A stretch of 64,000 bases of DNA from Phocoena phocoena (lineage: Eukaryota; Chordata; Mammalia; Artiodactyla; Phocoenidae). The position numbers were made by a program, and so were the translations under genes. Shown here piece after piece: positions 47,282 to 60,114 of the stretch. Below the pieces are notes generated by a model that did not search any database, had not been told where the DNA came from, and worked only from the letters and a program-made list of their open reading frames with translations. The number at the start of each line of letters is the position of its first letter. The first letter of the stretch is position 1. The stretch lies in NCBI RefSeq assembly GCF_963924675.1, contig NC_089226.1:49865124-49929123 (forward strand), written 5' to 3'.

Positions 47282-47399
47282 TTTTGTCCGCACCACATGG
47301 CTTGCAGGATCTCAGTTCCCCCGCCAGGGATCAAACCCAGGGGTTCCCCCTGCAGTGGAAGCGCAGAGTTTCAAGCACTGGACTACCAGGGAATTCCCT
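47282..47399 (-). mobile_element. Short CHR-related SINE nested in hAT element
   Basis: Minus-strand short form (GCCAGGGATCAAACCC core) within the older DNA transposon. Confidence 0.88.
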
Positions 47400-47438
47400 A
47401 GAAACATATTTTTTTCTTTTTTTTTTAATTTATTTTTA

Positions 47439-47647
47439 GGGCTTCCCTGGTGGCGCAGTGGTTGAGGGTCCGCCTGCCGGTGTGGGGGACGCGGGTTCGT
47501 GCCCCGGTCTGGGGGGATCCCACGTGAGCGGAGTGGCTAGGCCTGTGGGCCATGGCCGCTGAAGCCTGCGCGTCCGGAGCCTGTGCTCTGCAATGGAAGA
47601 GGCCGTGGTGGTGAGGGGCCCGTGTGCGGCAAAAAAAAAAAAAAAAA
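47439..47647 (+). mobile_element. CHR-type SINE nested in L1/hAT
   Basis: Full-length but more diverged copy followed by poly(A), inside an L1 fragment. Confidence 0.93.
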
Positions 47648-47649
47648 TT

Positions 47650-47935
47650 ATTTATATTGAAATATAGTTGATTTACAATGATGTGTTAGTTTCAGGTGAC
47701 AGCAAAGTGATTCAGTTATACATATACGTATATCCACTCCTTTTCAAATTCTTTTCCCGTTTAGGTTGTCACATAATATTGAGCAAAGTTCCCTGTGCTA
47801 TACAGTAGGTCCTTGTTGGTTATCCATTTTAAATATAGCAGTGTGTACACGTCAGTCCCAAACACCCTAACTATCCCTTCCCCCCACCCCCTGCCCCGGT
47901 AACCATAAGTTCATTCTCTAAGTCTGTGAGACTGC
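47650..47935 (-). mobile_element. L1 3' fragment, antisense, nested
   Basis: ATATTGAAATATAGTTGATT, CCCTGTGCTATACAGTAGG and TCCCTTCCCCCCACCCCCTG are L1 3' UTR text in reverse. Confidence 0.8.
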
Positions 47936-48724
47936 TAAAAACATATTTTCTTTAAAAAAATATTACATTTTCCAAACACACACAAAAAATCAGAAAGAAA
48001 GGCAGCATGGTTTATATTTTTGCAAATCTCTTTAATGTCTGGCTTAATACAAGACAGCTGGATTTTTAGGTTTGCTTCTGCATTCATTCTGTTACAATAG
48101 CACAGGACATGTAGACACTGGAAGACTCCACTGTACTCTAGTGAAAGATACTGAAAAAGGAAAATAACATCTTAGTGTTATGAAAATAATTTTGACCACA
48201 AGACTTCTGTCAGTTTGAGAAACAGTGCTTTGGAATACTACGTGGCTTTTTTAAAAGAATGAGAAAGCTCTTCAAGTGTTGCTACAGAATATTCTCTAAG
48301 ATACATTGTTAAGTGAAAAAATAAATAAAAGCAAGATACAGAACGCTGTAATAGTATGTTAACACTACATTGATTTTAAAAAATCAGGGTAACACAATAT
48401 ACACATATAATTATGTATATGTTTGTATGTGCAGGTAATATCACTGGAAGAATATACAAAAAAACCTGGTAACATTAATTGCCCTTGGACAGGGCAGCCT
48501 GGGAAGCAGGGTAAGAAGAAATCTTTTCCCTTCATTCTCTTTTTTGCCTTTTGAACTTTCTACCTTAGGAAAGTATTAACTAATGAAAAAAATTAAATTT
48601 GTTTTTAAGGAAAAAGATGGTATACATACTTTCCACAGTGCCTGGCAGATGCTCAATGAATTATATATAGTGCCCTTTTATCCTGAGATAAAGCCATTAT
48701 TTTAAAAGCTTTTTTTCTTCTGCA

Positions 48725-48841
48725 ATTTTTTTTATTTTTGGCTGCGTCATGTGGGATGTTAGTTCCCCAACCAGGGATCGAACCTGCACCCCCTGCAGTA
48801 GAAGCGTGGAGCCTTAACCACTGGACCACCAGCGAAGCCCC
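48725..48841 (-). mobile_element. Short CHR-related SINE
   Basis: Minus strand, AACCAGGGATCGAACC core, poly(T) left. Confidence 0.9.
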
Positions 48842-49094
48842 TAAATGTTTTTTTTAACACTAGGAAAAATGTAAAGCAATTAAAAACCTTTTATTCAAAT
48901 GCACACACTCTTATTAAACTGCCTCACAATTAAATACACAAAATCTAAACATCCTGATAATTGCAGTTCCTTTACCTCTATTATTAGAATGATCATAACA
49001 ATCATGGAGATAGACAAGCAAAAATCTGAAAATAACATCAATTCAATCAGGTAGCAAATAAATGAGCTACCTGGCTAATCAAATGAGGAAATCT

Positions 49095-49398
49095 GGACTT
49101 GCCTGGTGGCGCAGTGGTTAAGAATCTGACTACCAATTCAGGGGACACGGGTTCGATCCCTGGTCAAAGAAGATCCCACATGCCGTGGAGCAACTAAGCC
49201 CATGCACCACAACTACTGAGCCTGTGCACCACAACTACTGAAGCCCACCCGCCTAGAGCCCATGCTCCGCAACAAGAGAAGCCACAGCAATGAGAAGCCC
49301 GCGCACCGCAACAAAGAGTAGCCCCCGCTCACCACAACTAGAGAAAGCCCGTGCACAGCAACAAAGACCCAATGCAGCCAAAATTAATTTTAAAAAAA
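49095..49398 (+). mobile_element. Long-form CHR SINE
   Basis: Head GGACTTGCCTGGTGGCGC, B box GGTTCGATCCC, tail GCAGCCAAAATTAATTT. Confidence 0.93.
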
Positions 49399-49554
49399 TA
49401 AAGAAAGAGCCCTAAGACAAATTAGAAAATTTCACAGAACCAAAACAGCATAAACTTTTTAAAAAAATGTTTAATACTAACAATTGGTTTGAAATAGTTT
49501 TTGCTGCATATCAGTCAACTTTAAACTTTCAGGGGCTTTTAGCTGCAAATATTT

Positions 49555-49980
49555 ATTTCCTCTCTCACTGGTCTGTAGGTTGGATGTGGCTCTGCCAGGC
49601 TTGACTGGAATCAGTTAGGCTTGACTCCAGGCTGCTGGTTGGATTCAAGCCTGTGCCACATATTTCCTCATTCTCCTTGGACCAGTGGCTACCTGGGACA
49701 TGTTCTTCTCATGGAGGGTCACTGGAGTCCAAGAGAGGAAGCAGAAACATAAGATGCGTCTTGAGGTCTTGGCCTGGAACTAGCACACTTGTCATTTTGG
49801 CCCACATTTCATTGACCAAAACAAGTTACAAGGCCAAGTACATCATCGTTTGGGGTGAGGGGAGATGTCCTCTGCCTCCTCTAGTAGAAGACACTAAAAA
49901 ATTATATAATAAGTATGTGGCTATAGAATTGCATACAGGAAGTTCATGAAGCACTGGGAACAATGATTCAATCTATCATA
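49555..49980 (+). repeat. Ancient interspersed repeat, class unassigned
   Basis: GGTTGGATTCAAGCCTGTGC, CATGTTCTTCTCATGG and end GATTCAATCTATCA recur in mammalian genomes, but I cannot name the family. Confidence 0.45.
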
Positions 49981-50689
49981 TCATTTTAAAAGAGCTCAGT
50001 GTGCTCCTTAATGGCTTAAGAATAATGACTCTGGGTATATGCAGCCCAAGATACGAAATCTCTGCTTCATAAACAACCTCATCCTGCTGAACTGGTAACC
50101 CCAGTTTCCTTGGGTTGGTAAACATACAGACAATGAAGTAAATCAAACCAATATTGGAATAATCTGTACATATTTGGTATTTATTTGAGAGAGAAGGGAG
50201 CAAGATAGCAGCAGTAGTATGAGTTTGCAGCCAGTATGAGCCACCACCTTCCTCTGGCCCCAGGCTGCCTCCTCAGCTTTCAACCTTGCTGAGTACAGCA
50301 GCTCAAGGTGCCTTTGCTACCACACACTGGATCATGAAAGACAGGAAGACCCAGCAGCAGGACTTTTGCTGAGTGTGTGGCAAAGTATGAAACTGAAGAC
50401 TGCACTAGATGACAAAGACAGGGTCTTATGGTACATAGGTCAAAACATACTACTAGAAAAGAGGCATCTAATATACATAGAGTCTATCTTTCCCTCAAGA
50501 CATTTGAAAACAGAAATGAAACAAAACTAATTAAAGATGCAACCCATCCTCGACCACCTCAACTATTGATTGGACCAAAGTGAACAGCTCCTTATCCTAG
50601 ATGCCTAACAGAAGAAAGGGCATGTCCTCTGAGGGGAGAGGAGGTAATATGTACTCTAGTATCTATGGTCTTTTAAAACATTGTCTGGC

Positions 50690-50970
50690 TGACATCAATT
50701 AAAAATTAAAAGACTTGAGAACAAACTAGGCAATGTGACCCAAAATCAAGAGGAAAGAAGTCAATAGAAAACAGAAGCAGTTCTACAGATGACCCAGATG
50801 TTGAATTAAGATGGAAGAACTTTAATATAATTACTATAAATATATTAAAAGAATTTGAGGAAAAGATGAACAAAATGAATGAAATATAATTTAAACAAAG
50901 AAATGAATCTCTAAAAAGAAATAACCAAATGGAAATTACAGAAATAAAAGAAAACATGAAGTTATAAATG
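50690..50970 (+). mobile_element. Old L1/HAL1-like 5' fragment
   Basis: A-rich text AGATGGAAGAACTTTAATA, GAAATAACCAAATGGAAATT resembles the ORF1-proximal region of old L1s. Confidence 0.45.
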
Positions 50971-51666
50971 TAGCTCAGTAAATATATGGCCATTATTTCC
51001 CAATCACCTTGATTCGATATGTGAAATATTTTGATATAGTTGATAAGAGACTTGTGAAACACCTTGATCTCATCAGCAACATATTAACATTCTAGCTCTA
51101 AAGTAAATCATTTCCTCAGAGGATTTGTCTCATTTTCTTTCTGTTGAAGAATATTAACCTTTTGCAAAAAGTCTGTGAATACATTCTATTTTGGACTCAT
51201 GACCTCCTATATACCTTCATCATCTAGAACATTTCAGAGAAAGTTCTATTACAAATAAACAAATAACTGTGTTTATCTTTTAAATTGTTTTGACATTGAC
51301 AGATTAATCCAGAAAAACCAACTGCCCTATGATCTTGGAGGAGCCAGGGTTTTCATATGCTTCCATTTATTCATTTCATTTTAAATCAAAGAAAAATTCG
51401 GATTGTAAGACATTTTACATGGTCTTATTCTTACCATCCTTGAAATGTCTTACTCTCCCTGATACAAATCAAAGGACTTAACAACCTCAGCCTTCTCTAA
51501 AAACCTCTGCCTCTGAAAAAGAATTGTAACACTATGCCTCAGATAATAGACTTTACACCTTTTATGATATGCTCAAAGAACTCTCATTGTTTTGAAATGA
51601 GTGGTTTTATTTAAATAAATTGACTATTATATCAGTTTAGGTAATTCACTTTTAAAAAGGAGTATT

Positions 51667-51889
51667 GGGCTTCCCTGGTGGTGCAGTGGTTGAGAGTCCG
51701 CCTGCCGATGCAGGGGACGCGGGTTCGTGCCCCGGTCTGGGAAGATCCCACATGCCGCAGAGCGGCTAGGCCCGTGAGTCATGGCCGCTGAGCCTGCGCG
51801 TCCGGAGCCTGCGCGTCTGGAGCCTGTGCTCCGCAATGGGCGAGGCCACAACAGTGAGAGGCCGGCGTACTGCAAAAATAAATAAAAAA
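51667..51889 (+). mobile_element. CHR SINE with internal 16-bp duplication
   Basis: Perfect 14-bp TSD TAAAAAGGAGTATT (51653-51666, 51890-51903). The unit GCCTGCGCGTCCGGA is followed by a second GCCTGCGCGTCTGGA. Confidence 0.95.
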
Positions 51890-52820
51890 TAAAAAGGAGT
51901 ATTTGCAATTTTAGAGAATTTAACATTTTAGAGAATCTGATACATAACCTTACAATTTTCAAACAAAAATGTGTAATTGAGTAACTGATTTTTGACATAA
52001 AATAATCTTACTGTTCATAAATATTATTGCAATATTTAAGAGAACTAAGAACTTGGAAAGTTTTGCTTATGAGGGCAAGCATTTAAAGTGTTTAAAAGAA
52101 ATAGAATGTACTAAATTTATGAACTCAGTTTAAATGTTTAAAGAAACATGATTAAGTATAATTGTTTGATGAAGATTTGTTTACTCAAGTCAAGTTGATT
52201 GAACATTCATCAGGCAATTTTTGACATTTTCTAGGTATATAAATAAAATAATTGAATATATTAAGTTCAAAGACAATGAAAACTAAGTTTTTTCAATTGT
52301 CATCTTAATATATTGAATATTAATTTTTAATAACTCCAATACCTATGAAGTCTTTTCTATGTGCAAAGCTCTTGGACAGTTAAAAATTTACATTAACAAG
52401 GTCCTTTGTTAAATCAAGTTAGGTAGTAAAAATGGAAAGTATCTCTGATTACCTGAAATGAATATATCATTCTTTTGTTTAAATACAACAATAATCAGCC
52501 TGTTAGAGACCTTGGAATATATTCTTGACAGCCTCACATTCTTCGTTTAGCCAAAGAACTTAGAGGCCAAGCAGTGTAGTGTAGTTCCCCACTTTCTCTA
52601 TTCTGCGGTGGAGCCATCATGCTAAACATCTGCAAAAACTTAAACCCTTCCATGGCTTCCCAGTGCCCCATCAAGTCCCTAATCCTACAAGGTCCCACCG
52701 ACTCTGGCCCTTGCCTCCCCCTGAGCCGCAGAAAGCCAGTCGGCCTTGGTTCTCTAATTTGCCCCCCACTTAAGCAGAGCTCCAAGGATCTTCTTTTCTC
52801 AGGGCTTTAACAATGTCATT

Positions 52821-53174
52821 GGGCTTCTCTGGTGGCGCAGTGGTTGGGAATCTGCCTGCCAATGCAGGGGACACGGGTTCGGGCCCTGGTCCGGGAGGAT
52901 CCCACGTGCCGCGGAGCGGCTAAGCCCATGCGCCACGACTGCTGAGCCTACGCTCTAGAGCCTGTGAGCCACAAATACCGAGCCTGAGTGCCACAACTGC
53001 TCAGACCCACGCGCCTGGAGCCCGTGCTCCGCAACAGGAGAGGCCACCGCAATGAGAGGCCCGCGCACCACAGTGAAGAGTAGCCCCCTATTCCCACAAC
53101 TAGAGAAAGCCTGTGCGCAGCAACGAAGACCCAGTGCAGCCAAAAATAAATAAATAAATATTAAAATAAAAAAA
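52821..53174 (+). mobile_element. Long-form CHR SINE
   Basis: Head GGGCTTCTCTGGTGGCGC to AAATA tail; AATGTCATT and AAAGTCATT flank it. Confidence 0.93.
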
Positions 53175-53389
53175 GTCATTTCCTCTGCTTGAATTGTTTC
53201 CCTCAGCGTTCCCTCCCTACAACATACACATGGTTACTGTCACTTTCCTAAAGAGGCCTTCTCTGAGCCTCCAGACTAGGTTAAGGACTCCCAGTTTTAA
53301 GTCTTGGAAAAAGCTTAACAGAAACTATATCTCTTTGTCATAAGGTTATTCAGAAAACTTTAGCCAATTCCCTCTAAAGTATATTTAGG

Positions 53390-53729
53390 GGGCTTCCCTG
53401 GTGGCACAGTGATTAAGAATCCGCCTACCAATGCAGGGGACACAGGTTTGAGACCTGGTCCGGGAAAATCCCACATGCGGTGGAGCAACTAAGCCCATGC
53501 GCCACAACTACTGAGCCTGTGCTCTAGAACCCGTGAGCCACAACTACTGAGCCCGTGTGCCACAACCACTGAAGCCCGCATGCCCAGAGCCTGTGCTCGC
53601 CACAATGAGAAGCCCGTGCACCACAGCAAAGAGCAACCCCCACTAGCCACAGCTACAGAAAGTCCGCATGCAGCAACGAAGACCCAACCCAGTCAAAAAT
53701 AAATAAATAAATTTATTTTTTAAAAAAAT
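53390..53729 (+). mobile_element. Long-form CHR SINE, perfect TSD
   Basis: TSD AGTATATTTAGG at 53378-53389 and 53730-53741. Confidence 0.95.
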
Positions 53730-53829
53730 AGTATATTTAGGTTGTATATGAAATATACACTAAATATACTACACTAAAAATAGTTGTACACTAAATATAC
53801 TACACCATTATAGAGTATTAATATACTGC

Positions 53830-54258
53830 AACAGAGCTGTCAGTGCCCCACAGATATGCCCTAGGCCCTCAATGCTTTTTTTACACTAGGGGATCTCTTT
53901 CTGCTTCAGGCACCTGTGACTTGGCCTTGGACTTTCTGAGTGGGAGGAGAGAGCCTGCATCATGCATGGGTCGGGCATTAACAACCAGCGGCTCACCATC
54001 CAATGATGGATGGGAATTTGTGGATAACTACCTCAACTTCCTTGGGTAAGACATCTCTGAGGCAAATTCTGTATAGTTTTCCTGAGTAGGAATGAACCCC
54101 TGTTGCCCACAGTAGTGATCTGTTAATTAATCTTGCACCTGCCCTTCCCTCTCTCATTTCCCTGCTCCCTCACAAGTGATTCTGGAGTCACTATCCAAAT
54201 AAATCACTTACACTCAAATCCTTGTCTCAAGGACTGTTTGAGGAAGAACTCAGCCTAA
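53830..54258 (+). mobile_element. LTR-like remnant (ERVL/MaLR type?)
   Basis: The end AATAAATCACTTACACTCAA followed by CCTTGTCTCAAGGACTG is like the polyadenylation region and U5 of mammalian ERVL-related LTRs. Non-coding and degraded; class uncertain. Confidence 0.45.
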
Positions 54259-54374
54259 AATGTTATCATATATTTGCTTACTTGGATTCATTTGATAATT
54301 ACTAAAACAGAATTCCTGGCACAAGTGTTAAGCATTTCAAATTTTGATCAATAACCTCCAAAAAAGTTGGCATA

Positions 54375-54816
54375 GGGACTTCCCTGGAAGTGATGAATAA
54401 ACGAATGAAAAAAATGAATGAAATCTCAGCTTTGCTCTTACTAGCTGTGTAACCTCAGTCAAGAAACCTGAGAGGGGACTTCCCTGGTGGCACAGTGGTT
54501 AAGAATCTGCCTGCCAATTCAGGGCACACAGGTTCAAGCCCTGGTCTGGGAAGATCCCACATGCCGCAGAGCAACTAGGCCCGTGTGCCACAGCTACTGA
54601 GCCTGTGCTCTAGAGCCCGCAAACCACAACTACTGAGCCTGTGTGCCACAACTACTGAAGCCCGCGTGCCTAAAAGCCTGTGCTCCGCAACGAGAGAGGC
54701 CACTGCAATGGGAGGCCTGTGCACCGCAACGAAGAGTAGCCCCCGCTCGAAGCAACTAGAGAAAGCCTGTGTGCAGCAACTAAGACCCAACGCAACAAAA
54801 ACTAAATTGAAAAAAA
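54375..54816 (+). mobile_element. Composite SINE insertion with embedded MIR-like piece
   Basis: Between 15-bp TSDs AAAAAAGTTGGCATA (54360-54374, 54817-54831) lie a 13-nt SINE head (54375-54387), 87 nt of MIR-like DNA (54388-54474) and a complete long SINE that repeats the same head. Confidence 0.9.
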
Positions 54817-54974
54817 AAAAAAGTTGGCATAAGGAATGCCTGTTAAACAAGAACCATTTAACATTTAAAATTTTTAAATTACTATATCCTATTTTATTTC
54901 ACATAGGACTTGAGACCCATTTCTAGTAGTGAGCAACTGTTAGTCAAATTATTTACTAGGATTTTTTGGTAGCT

Positions 54975-55230
54975 TGTTCAGAGAACAGGATCTCTGGAGT
55001 CAGGTAAGCTCAGGTTAGAATGTCATATCTTACTTATTAATTTACTTGTCAGTCTTACTTGTTAACTGTGTGACCGTGACAAGTTGTTAACATCTATAAG
55101 CATCATTTTCTGTATGTCTAAAACAAATAATAATAATAATACCAATTTCACAGGTTATTTGAGGATTAAATGATACATTTCAAAAAATAACTTAGGATAG
55201 TGCGTGGCAAGTAGTAAGAACCCCAAAAAT
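54975..55230 (+). repeat. MIR copy
   Basis: GTTAACTGTGTGACCGTGAC and TTTGAGGATTAAATGATAC. Confidence 0.8.
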
Positions 55231-56194
55231 GATAATTATTATTATTACTGGAAATAAAAAACAATGACTTATCCAAATTTATGTCTTATGGTAATAAGCA
55301 CGGTACCTGGGACCTAGAAAATGCTCAAATGTTTATTGAATTGCCTAATTCACACAGTTGTTGTAGAGATCAAATGACAGTATGTGTATAAAAGTGTTCT
55401 GAAAACCAGAAAACTAGAAAATAGTTTTAGAAACTAGAAAATATCATAGAAACCTGGTGCTATCCCCTTAACTGGTCGAAAGCTTCACTTTTTTCCAGAT
55501 AGTTGGCTAGATGATATTCTTCCCGTTCATTTCAAAATTGATATTTTGAGGCACTTTCAGACTGTACTGTGTGAGAAACTGCCCTTCTGTGCCTATTCTG
55601 CCTGCAGCTACAGAGCTGTCAGGAACAACTTCTTCACTATGAAATCCTATTGCCAATTGTCCTGAATCAAACTCTATTAGACCCATGGGTTTGTGCCACA
55701 GGCAGTCATATTGGGGTCAGGAGTATAAAGATTTGATCTGGATTTTCTGAGACAGCCCAAATTTCAAATATTCCAGATATTCTAAACTAATTTTTGTGAA
55801 TTGGTATATTTCTTTTATATAAATTTATTATTATCAATTTATTCATCCCTTCCTTTGATTTTTATTGAATACCTAGTATGAGATAAGCAAGTCACAATAT
55901 TGAACAAGACAGACATGATCCTTGCCGTTGTGAAGCTTACATCTTGTAATTACATGAGTCACTAGATATGGTTTAATTTTTATGCTTTTGCAAGACTTTT
56001 CATAAGTTGGAAAAAAGTTTTTAAAGCCTACGTCCGTATTTTTCATTTTTTAAAATATGGTTACATTGGCTGTGAAGAGGTAGGTGCAAAGGATCATCCC
56101 TTTTCCGATAGTCCTATCAGAAAGAGGAGGAGGAAGAAGAAAGAATTTTACTTTAAATCCAAACATTTCACTTATCTAATAAAATCATAACAAC

Positions 56195-56335
56195 TTGAGA
56201 GGAAGGTGTTCTCATCTCCATTTTAAGAAGAAGAACTGAGACTCAGAGAGGCTAAATGCCTTGCCAAAGTCTACCACTAACAAATGCTACTGCTAAAATT
56301 AGAACTCAGCGCTGCTGGATTCCCCAATCCAAGCT
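56195..56335 (-). repeat. MIR fragment
   Basis: CTCAGAGAGGCTAAATGCCT and TTAGAACTCAGCGCTGCTGG in reverse orientation. Confidence 0.75.
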
Positions 56336-56835
56336 CTTTCTTCAACTCCATTCTTCTCCAAATCAAGCAACCAACTGTTAAGCCAAATAAATATTATTGA
56401 GTGTTATGTGCCATTGGTGGGATACAAAAAAATATGGTTCTTAAACTCAAGGGGCTTAAATCTGATTGTGACACAAAAATAACATCAACTAAACTGACTC
56501 TGAGTATAATGAGTTTCCAGCAAATATACGTAAGTGTGAGTTTGAATGGTTCAAAACAGTTTCATAGAAGATATATGAGTTGCCCCAAACCCTTTCAGGC
56601 ATGTGTATTTCCCATGTGGCTAAAAGTGATATCTCTGATCACATTTTATTCAATGAGTTTTCCTGCTTTCCTTCCCTCCAAGAATGTGAGTGCCATGAGG
56701 TCAGGAACCACATTCTCATTTCCTTAAACTTTCTGTCTCCACAATATAATACACTGCTTACTACACAATACATAGTAGCTTGAGTAAATCTGGATTAAAT
56801 TGAGACGGCTTTTGAGAACTGGTTATAGAAGGATT

Positions 56836-56956
56836 TTTTTTTTTTTTTTTTGGCATCACGGAATACAGGATCTTGGTTCTCTGACCAGGGATTGAACCCG
56901 TGCCCCCTGCAGTGGGAGCACAGAGTCTTAACCCCTGGATGGCCAGAGAAGTTCCT
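56836..56956 (-). mobile_element. Short CHR-related SINE
   Basis: Minus strand, poly(T) at left, GACCAGGGATTGAACCC core. Confidence 0.9.
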
Positions 56957-58079
56957 AGGATGATTTAAGATTAACAGGGGAGGAGCATTCTGGGTGGGGG
57001 CAATAATGGGGGCAAAGGTGAGGAATTAATACATAAGATTGAATATGGCCAATGTGGTAGAAATCGTCTGAATGGAGCAGGTTTGAACAACTGAATGTTA
57101 TAGTTGTTCCTGTGTTTGTGGGGACACATATGGCCTGGAAAGGAAATCTTTAAAGTCCAAAAACCTAATCTGAGATTAGAGGCACCATAAAGGAAAAAGG
57201 TCCTTTCTCCCATAAAGGGGAAAATGTAGTTACAACTATCATGAAAACAGAAGCAGTAGGAACACTGGAGAAATTTGCAAAATGCTCACAGCTCCCAGCA
57301 ACAACCAGAGCCTCTGTGAGCAGCCAGCCGGGAGGAATCAGACGGTAGCAATCATCTCATCAGTGCTGCTAGACTGCATTCCAGGGCAGAGTTAATGATC
57401 CCATCTTTCCATTTGATCCTAAGTATAGCCCTAGGTGAGGCCCATGAAAACATCCCTAAGGGTAACCAATTAGAAGGCACTTCTTTCATTTGTAATCTTC
57501 CCCGGCGCCCCCTCTTCTACCCTTCCCAAAAGTCTTTAAATCCTAAGGACTCCCTCTCATTGACTTAGTGGCTAAATTCTTTAGCCTGCTAGAGCAAATC
57601 AAGGTGAGACTCAAACAACAGGAGAAAAACGACATGAGTGTTACATTCTTTCTCACGGTACTAAGAGGCCCAGTTTTCAGAGGCTGAGGGGAGGGGTATT
57701 CCATGTGCTGGAGCCATTTAGCCCAGGTTTCAAGCACAAGGAGGCCTCAGCTTTTGGCCCCTCTTTCGTATTGAATCTGCAAGGAGCAAGGAAAGGCCTT
57801 CTCACAAATGTTAATCCTAAATGGAATTTGGATATCCCTAATACTACTAGCTACATCAGAGGGAGGAGACTGATTCAAGATGAGGGGCCTCAAAATTTGA
57901 AAGCTGCCTCAGCTCACGGAGGCTCTAGGAATAAGAAGAGACCTGAACTATAGCATAGTTATCTTTGTGCCCAGAGGATTGGGAAGAGAATTTTCTGGGG
58001 ATTATTGCTGCCTTAAAAAGGACAAACTCAGAACTTGAACAGTTTTAAATTTGTTCTTGCCTGAAGCTTACTAGTTCAT

Positions 58080-58250
58080 TTACAAAAAGCTTTTACCCAC
58101 AATCGCTGACTTGATACTCATTACAGCCCTGTGAGATCATCATATCCAAGTTTATAGATGAAGGTATAGATGTTCAAAGAGCTGAAAAATATTCAAAGAA
58201 TATACTTCATTGGGTAGGAAGTTCTGGGATTGGGACTAGCCTCCAGTTGT
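58080..58250 (-). repeat. MIR-like fragment
   Basis: TACAGCCCTGTGAGATCATC and TTATAGATGAAGGTATAGAT. Confidence 0.55.
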
Positions 58251-58466
58251 CCTTCACCTGGTCCAATACACTATTTTTTTCCCCATAAAACAAGTAATCC
58301 AGAGTATCTTTATGGTTTTTATTGCTACCAGTGGAAGCAAATCACAGCATCAGACCTGTCATCTTGCTAATAACTCAGCAAACATGTACTGAGCCTGGCC
58401 ATGAACCAGGAATTAGGCTAAATGCTGGGAATACAGAGATAAACAGTCACAGACTTTACCCTCAAG

Positions 58467-58699
58467 GTCTCTTGTTGCGGAGCAGGGGCTCTAGGCGCGC
58501 CAGGCTTCAGTAGTTGCAGCATGCGAGCTCAGTAGTTGCGGCACATGGGCCCTAGAGCATGCGGGCTTCAGTAGTTGCAGCACACAGCCTCAGTACTTGT
58601 GGCTACATGTCATGTGGGATCCTCCTGGACCAGCGATTGAATGCGTGTCCCCTGCATTGGCAGGCGATTCTTAAGAACTGTGCCACCAGGGAAGTCCCC
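58467..58699 (-). mobile_element. 3'-truncated long-form CHR SINE
   Basis: Starts at the middle CTTGTTGCGGAGC block with no A-tail or tail block, runs to the SINE head GGGACTTCCCTGG (minus). Confidence 0.9.
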
Positions 58700-58914
58700 A
58701 GCCTACCTGCTTTTAGATTATTACCAATCAATTGACAGGTTTGATGTTATTTTCTGGATGTTGCAAGCCAATGTCAAGATTCAGACCCCCAAGAGGTCAT
58801 TCACCATCAATCTAAAAGTATTAAATACTTTTAGGTATATGTTTTGGGTCTGAGTTGGATAAAATAGGGGAAAATGTAGTGGTGTTAAGTACCTGATTAA
58901 ATGAAACATGTTAA

Positions 58915-59300
58915 TAATACAGAAAGACAAATAACATGATATCACTTATATGTGAAATCTAAAAAAAAATGATACAAATGAACTTTTTTACAAAACAGAA
59001 ACAGACTCACAGACACAGAAAACAAACTTATGGTTACTAAAGGGGAAAGGGAGGGATAAATTAGGAGTATGGGATTAACAGATACTCACTACTATGTATA
59101 AAACAGAAAACCAGCAAGGACCTACTGTATAGCACAGGGAACTCTACTCAATATTCTGTAAAAACCTATATGGGAAATGTATCTGAAAAAGAATAGATAT
59201 ATGTTTATGTATAACTGAATTATTTTGCTGTACACCTGAAACTAACACAACATTGTAAATCAACTATATTCCAATACAAAATAAAACTTTTTAAAAGAAT
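58915..59300 (+). mobile_element. L1 3' end fragment
   Basis: ATGATATCACTTATATGTG, TACTGTATAGCACAGGGAAC and terminal TATATTCCAATACAAAATAAA. Confidence 0.85.
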
Positions 59301-60114
59301 AATACATAAATGTGTATAGGTTAGTGTTCTCTAAAATACTTGCTTAGAAATCATGATCTGATTTTTAAATTACAAAACCTATATGTAGTTACAATTAAAA
59401 ATTAATGCACACTCATTAAATACAATCCAAAAAATACAGAAAACAAGAAAATGATTAATTGCCTACAGACTATAAACCAAAAACAACCACTGTTACATTT
59501 CAGTTATTGCCATTCGAGTTTTTGGGTAATATACATAAAAGTATACTACATTTTACACATCCCTCTGTGGTCTTGCTGATTTTGTTAATTTATACTCAAG
59601 GACAGTAATTCCCAAACTTTTCACCATCAAGGACTTCTTTTTTGTACACATAGATCCCACCCCCTAACATCATGTATCCCAAATTTTGAAAAATGTTGTT
59701 AACCAAACTACAATAATTCATGATAATTATTTGTTTCATTATTTATTTAAATAGTTAAGATCATCTGTGACTGCCCATTGGAGCTGATCTGTCACACTGA
59801 ATAGATCATTACAACACCAAAGTTAACATGTGAGTTAGCCTGATAGGTCCCACTCGAGGTTGGAAATTGTTCTGAAACCTCCATAACCACTTTCACAGAT
59901 TCATTAAGTATCCAGGAACCCCACGTTGTGAGTTAGTCTTAAGAAGAAAGGGTTTGCTAAGCTAAGATTAATTTACCCTAAACGCAGTCAAAATTATCAC
60001 CAAGTCTAAATAGGTGATACCTAGGTTAATGAGGGTTCAGAATCCATTTGTTCTTATGCTTAGCTTGATCTTCACCTTAGAACTAGATAATTTTCTCATT
60101 AAAAACATGTATTG

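Larger units (their letters stand above)
47086..48230 (+). mobile_element. hAT-like (Charlie-type) DNA transposon remnant
   Basis: Left end CAGTTCTCAAACGTTTTAGTC and right end CAGTTTGAGAAACAGTG are inverted, resembling CAGTGGTTCTCAAA-type hAT termini. Internal text (TTTGCAAATCTCTTTAATGT) is a known mammalian non-autonomous family whose exact name I cannot give. Interrupted by 47282-47399, 47439-47647 and 47650-47935. Confidence 0.65.
46955..48600 (+). mobile_element. Old L1 3' fragment split by a hAT-like element
   Basis: L1M-like ORF2/3' text at 46955-47085 (AATTGAAATGTCCATTGGCA) resumes at about 48230 (GAATACTACGTGGC, AATGAGAAAGCTC) and runs to about 48600. Confidence 0.65.

Noticed and set aside
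50200..50690. Possible processed pseudogene
   Set aside because: No frame translates to a protein I recognise and no poly(A) tail or TSD was seen.
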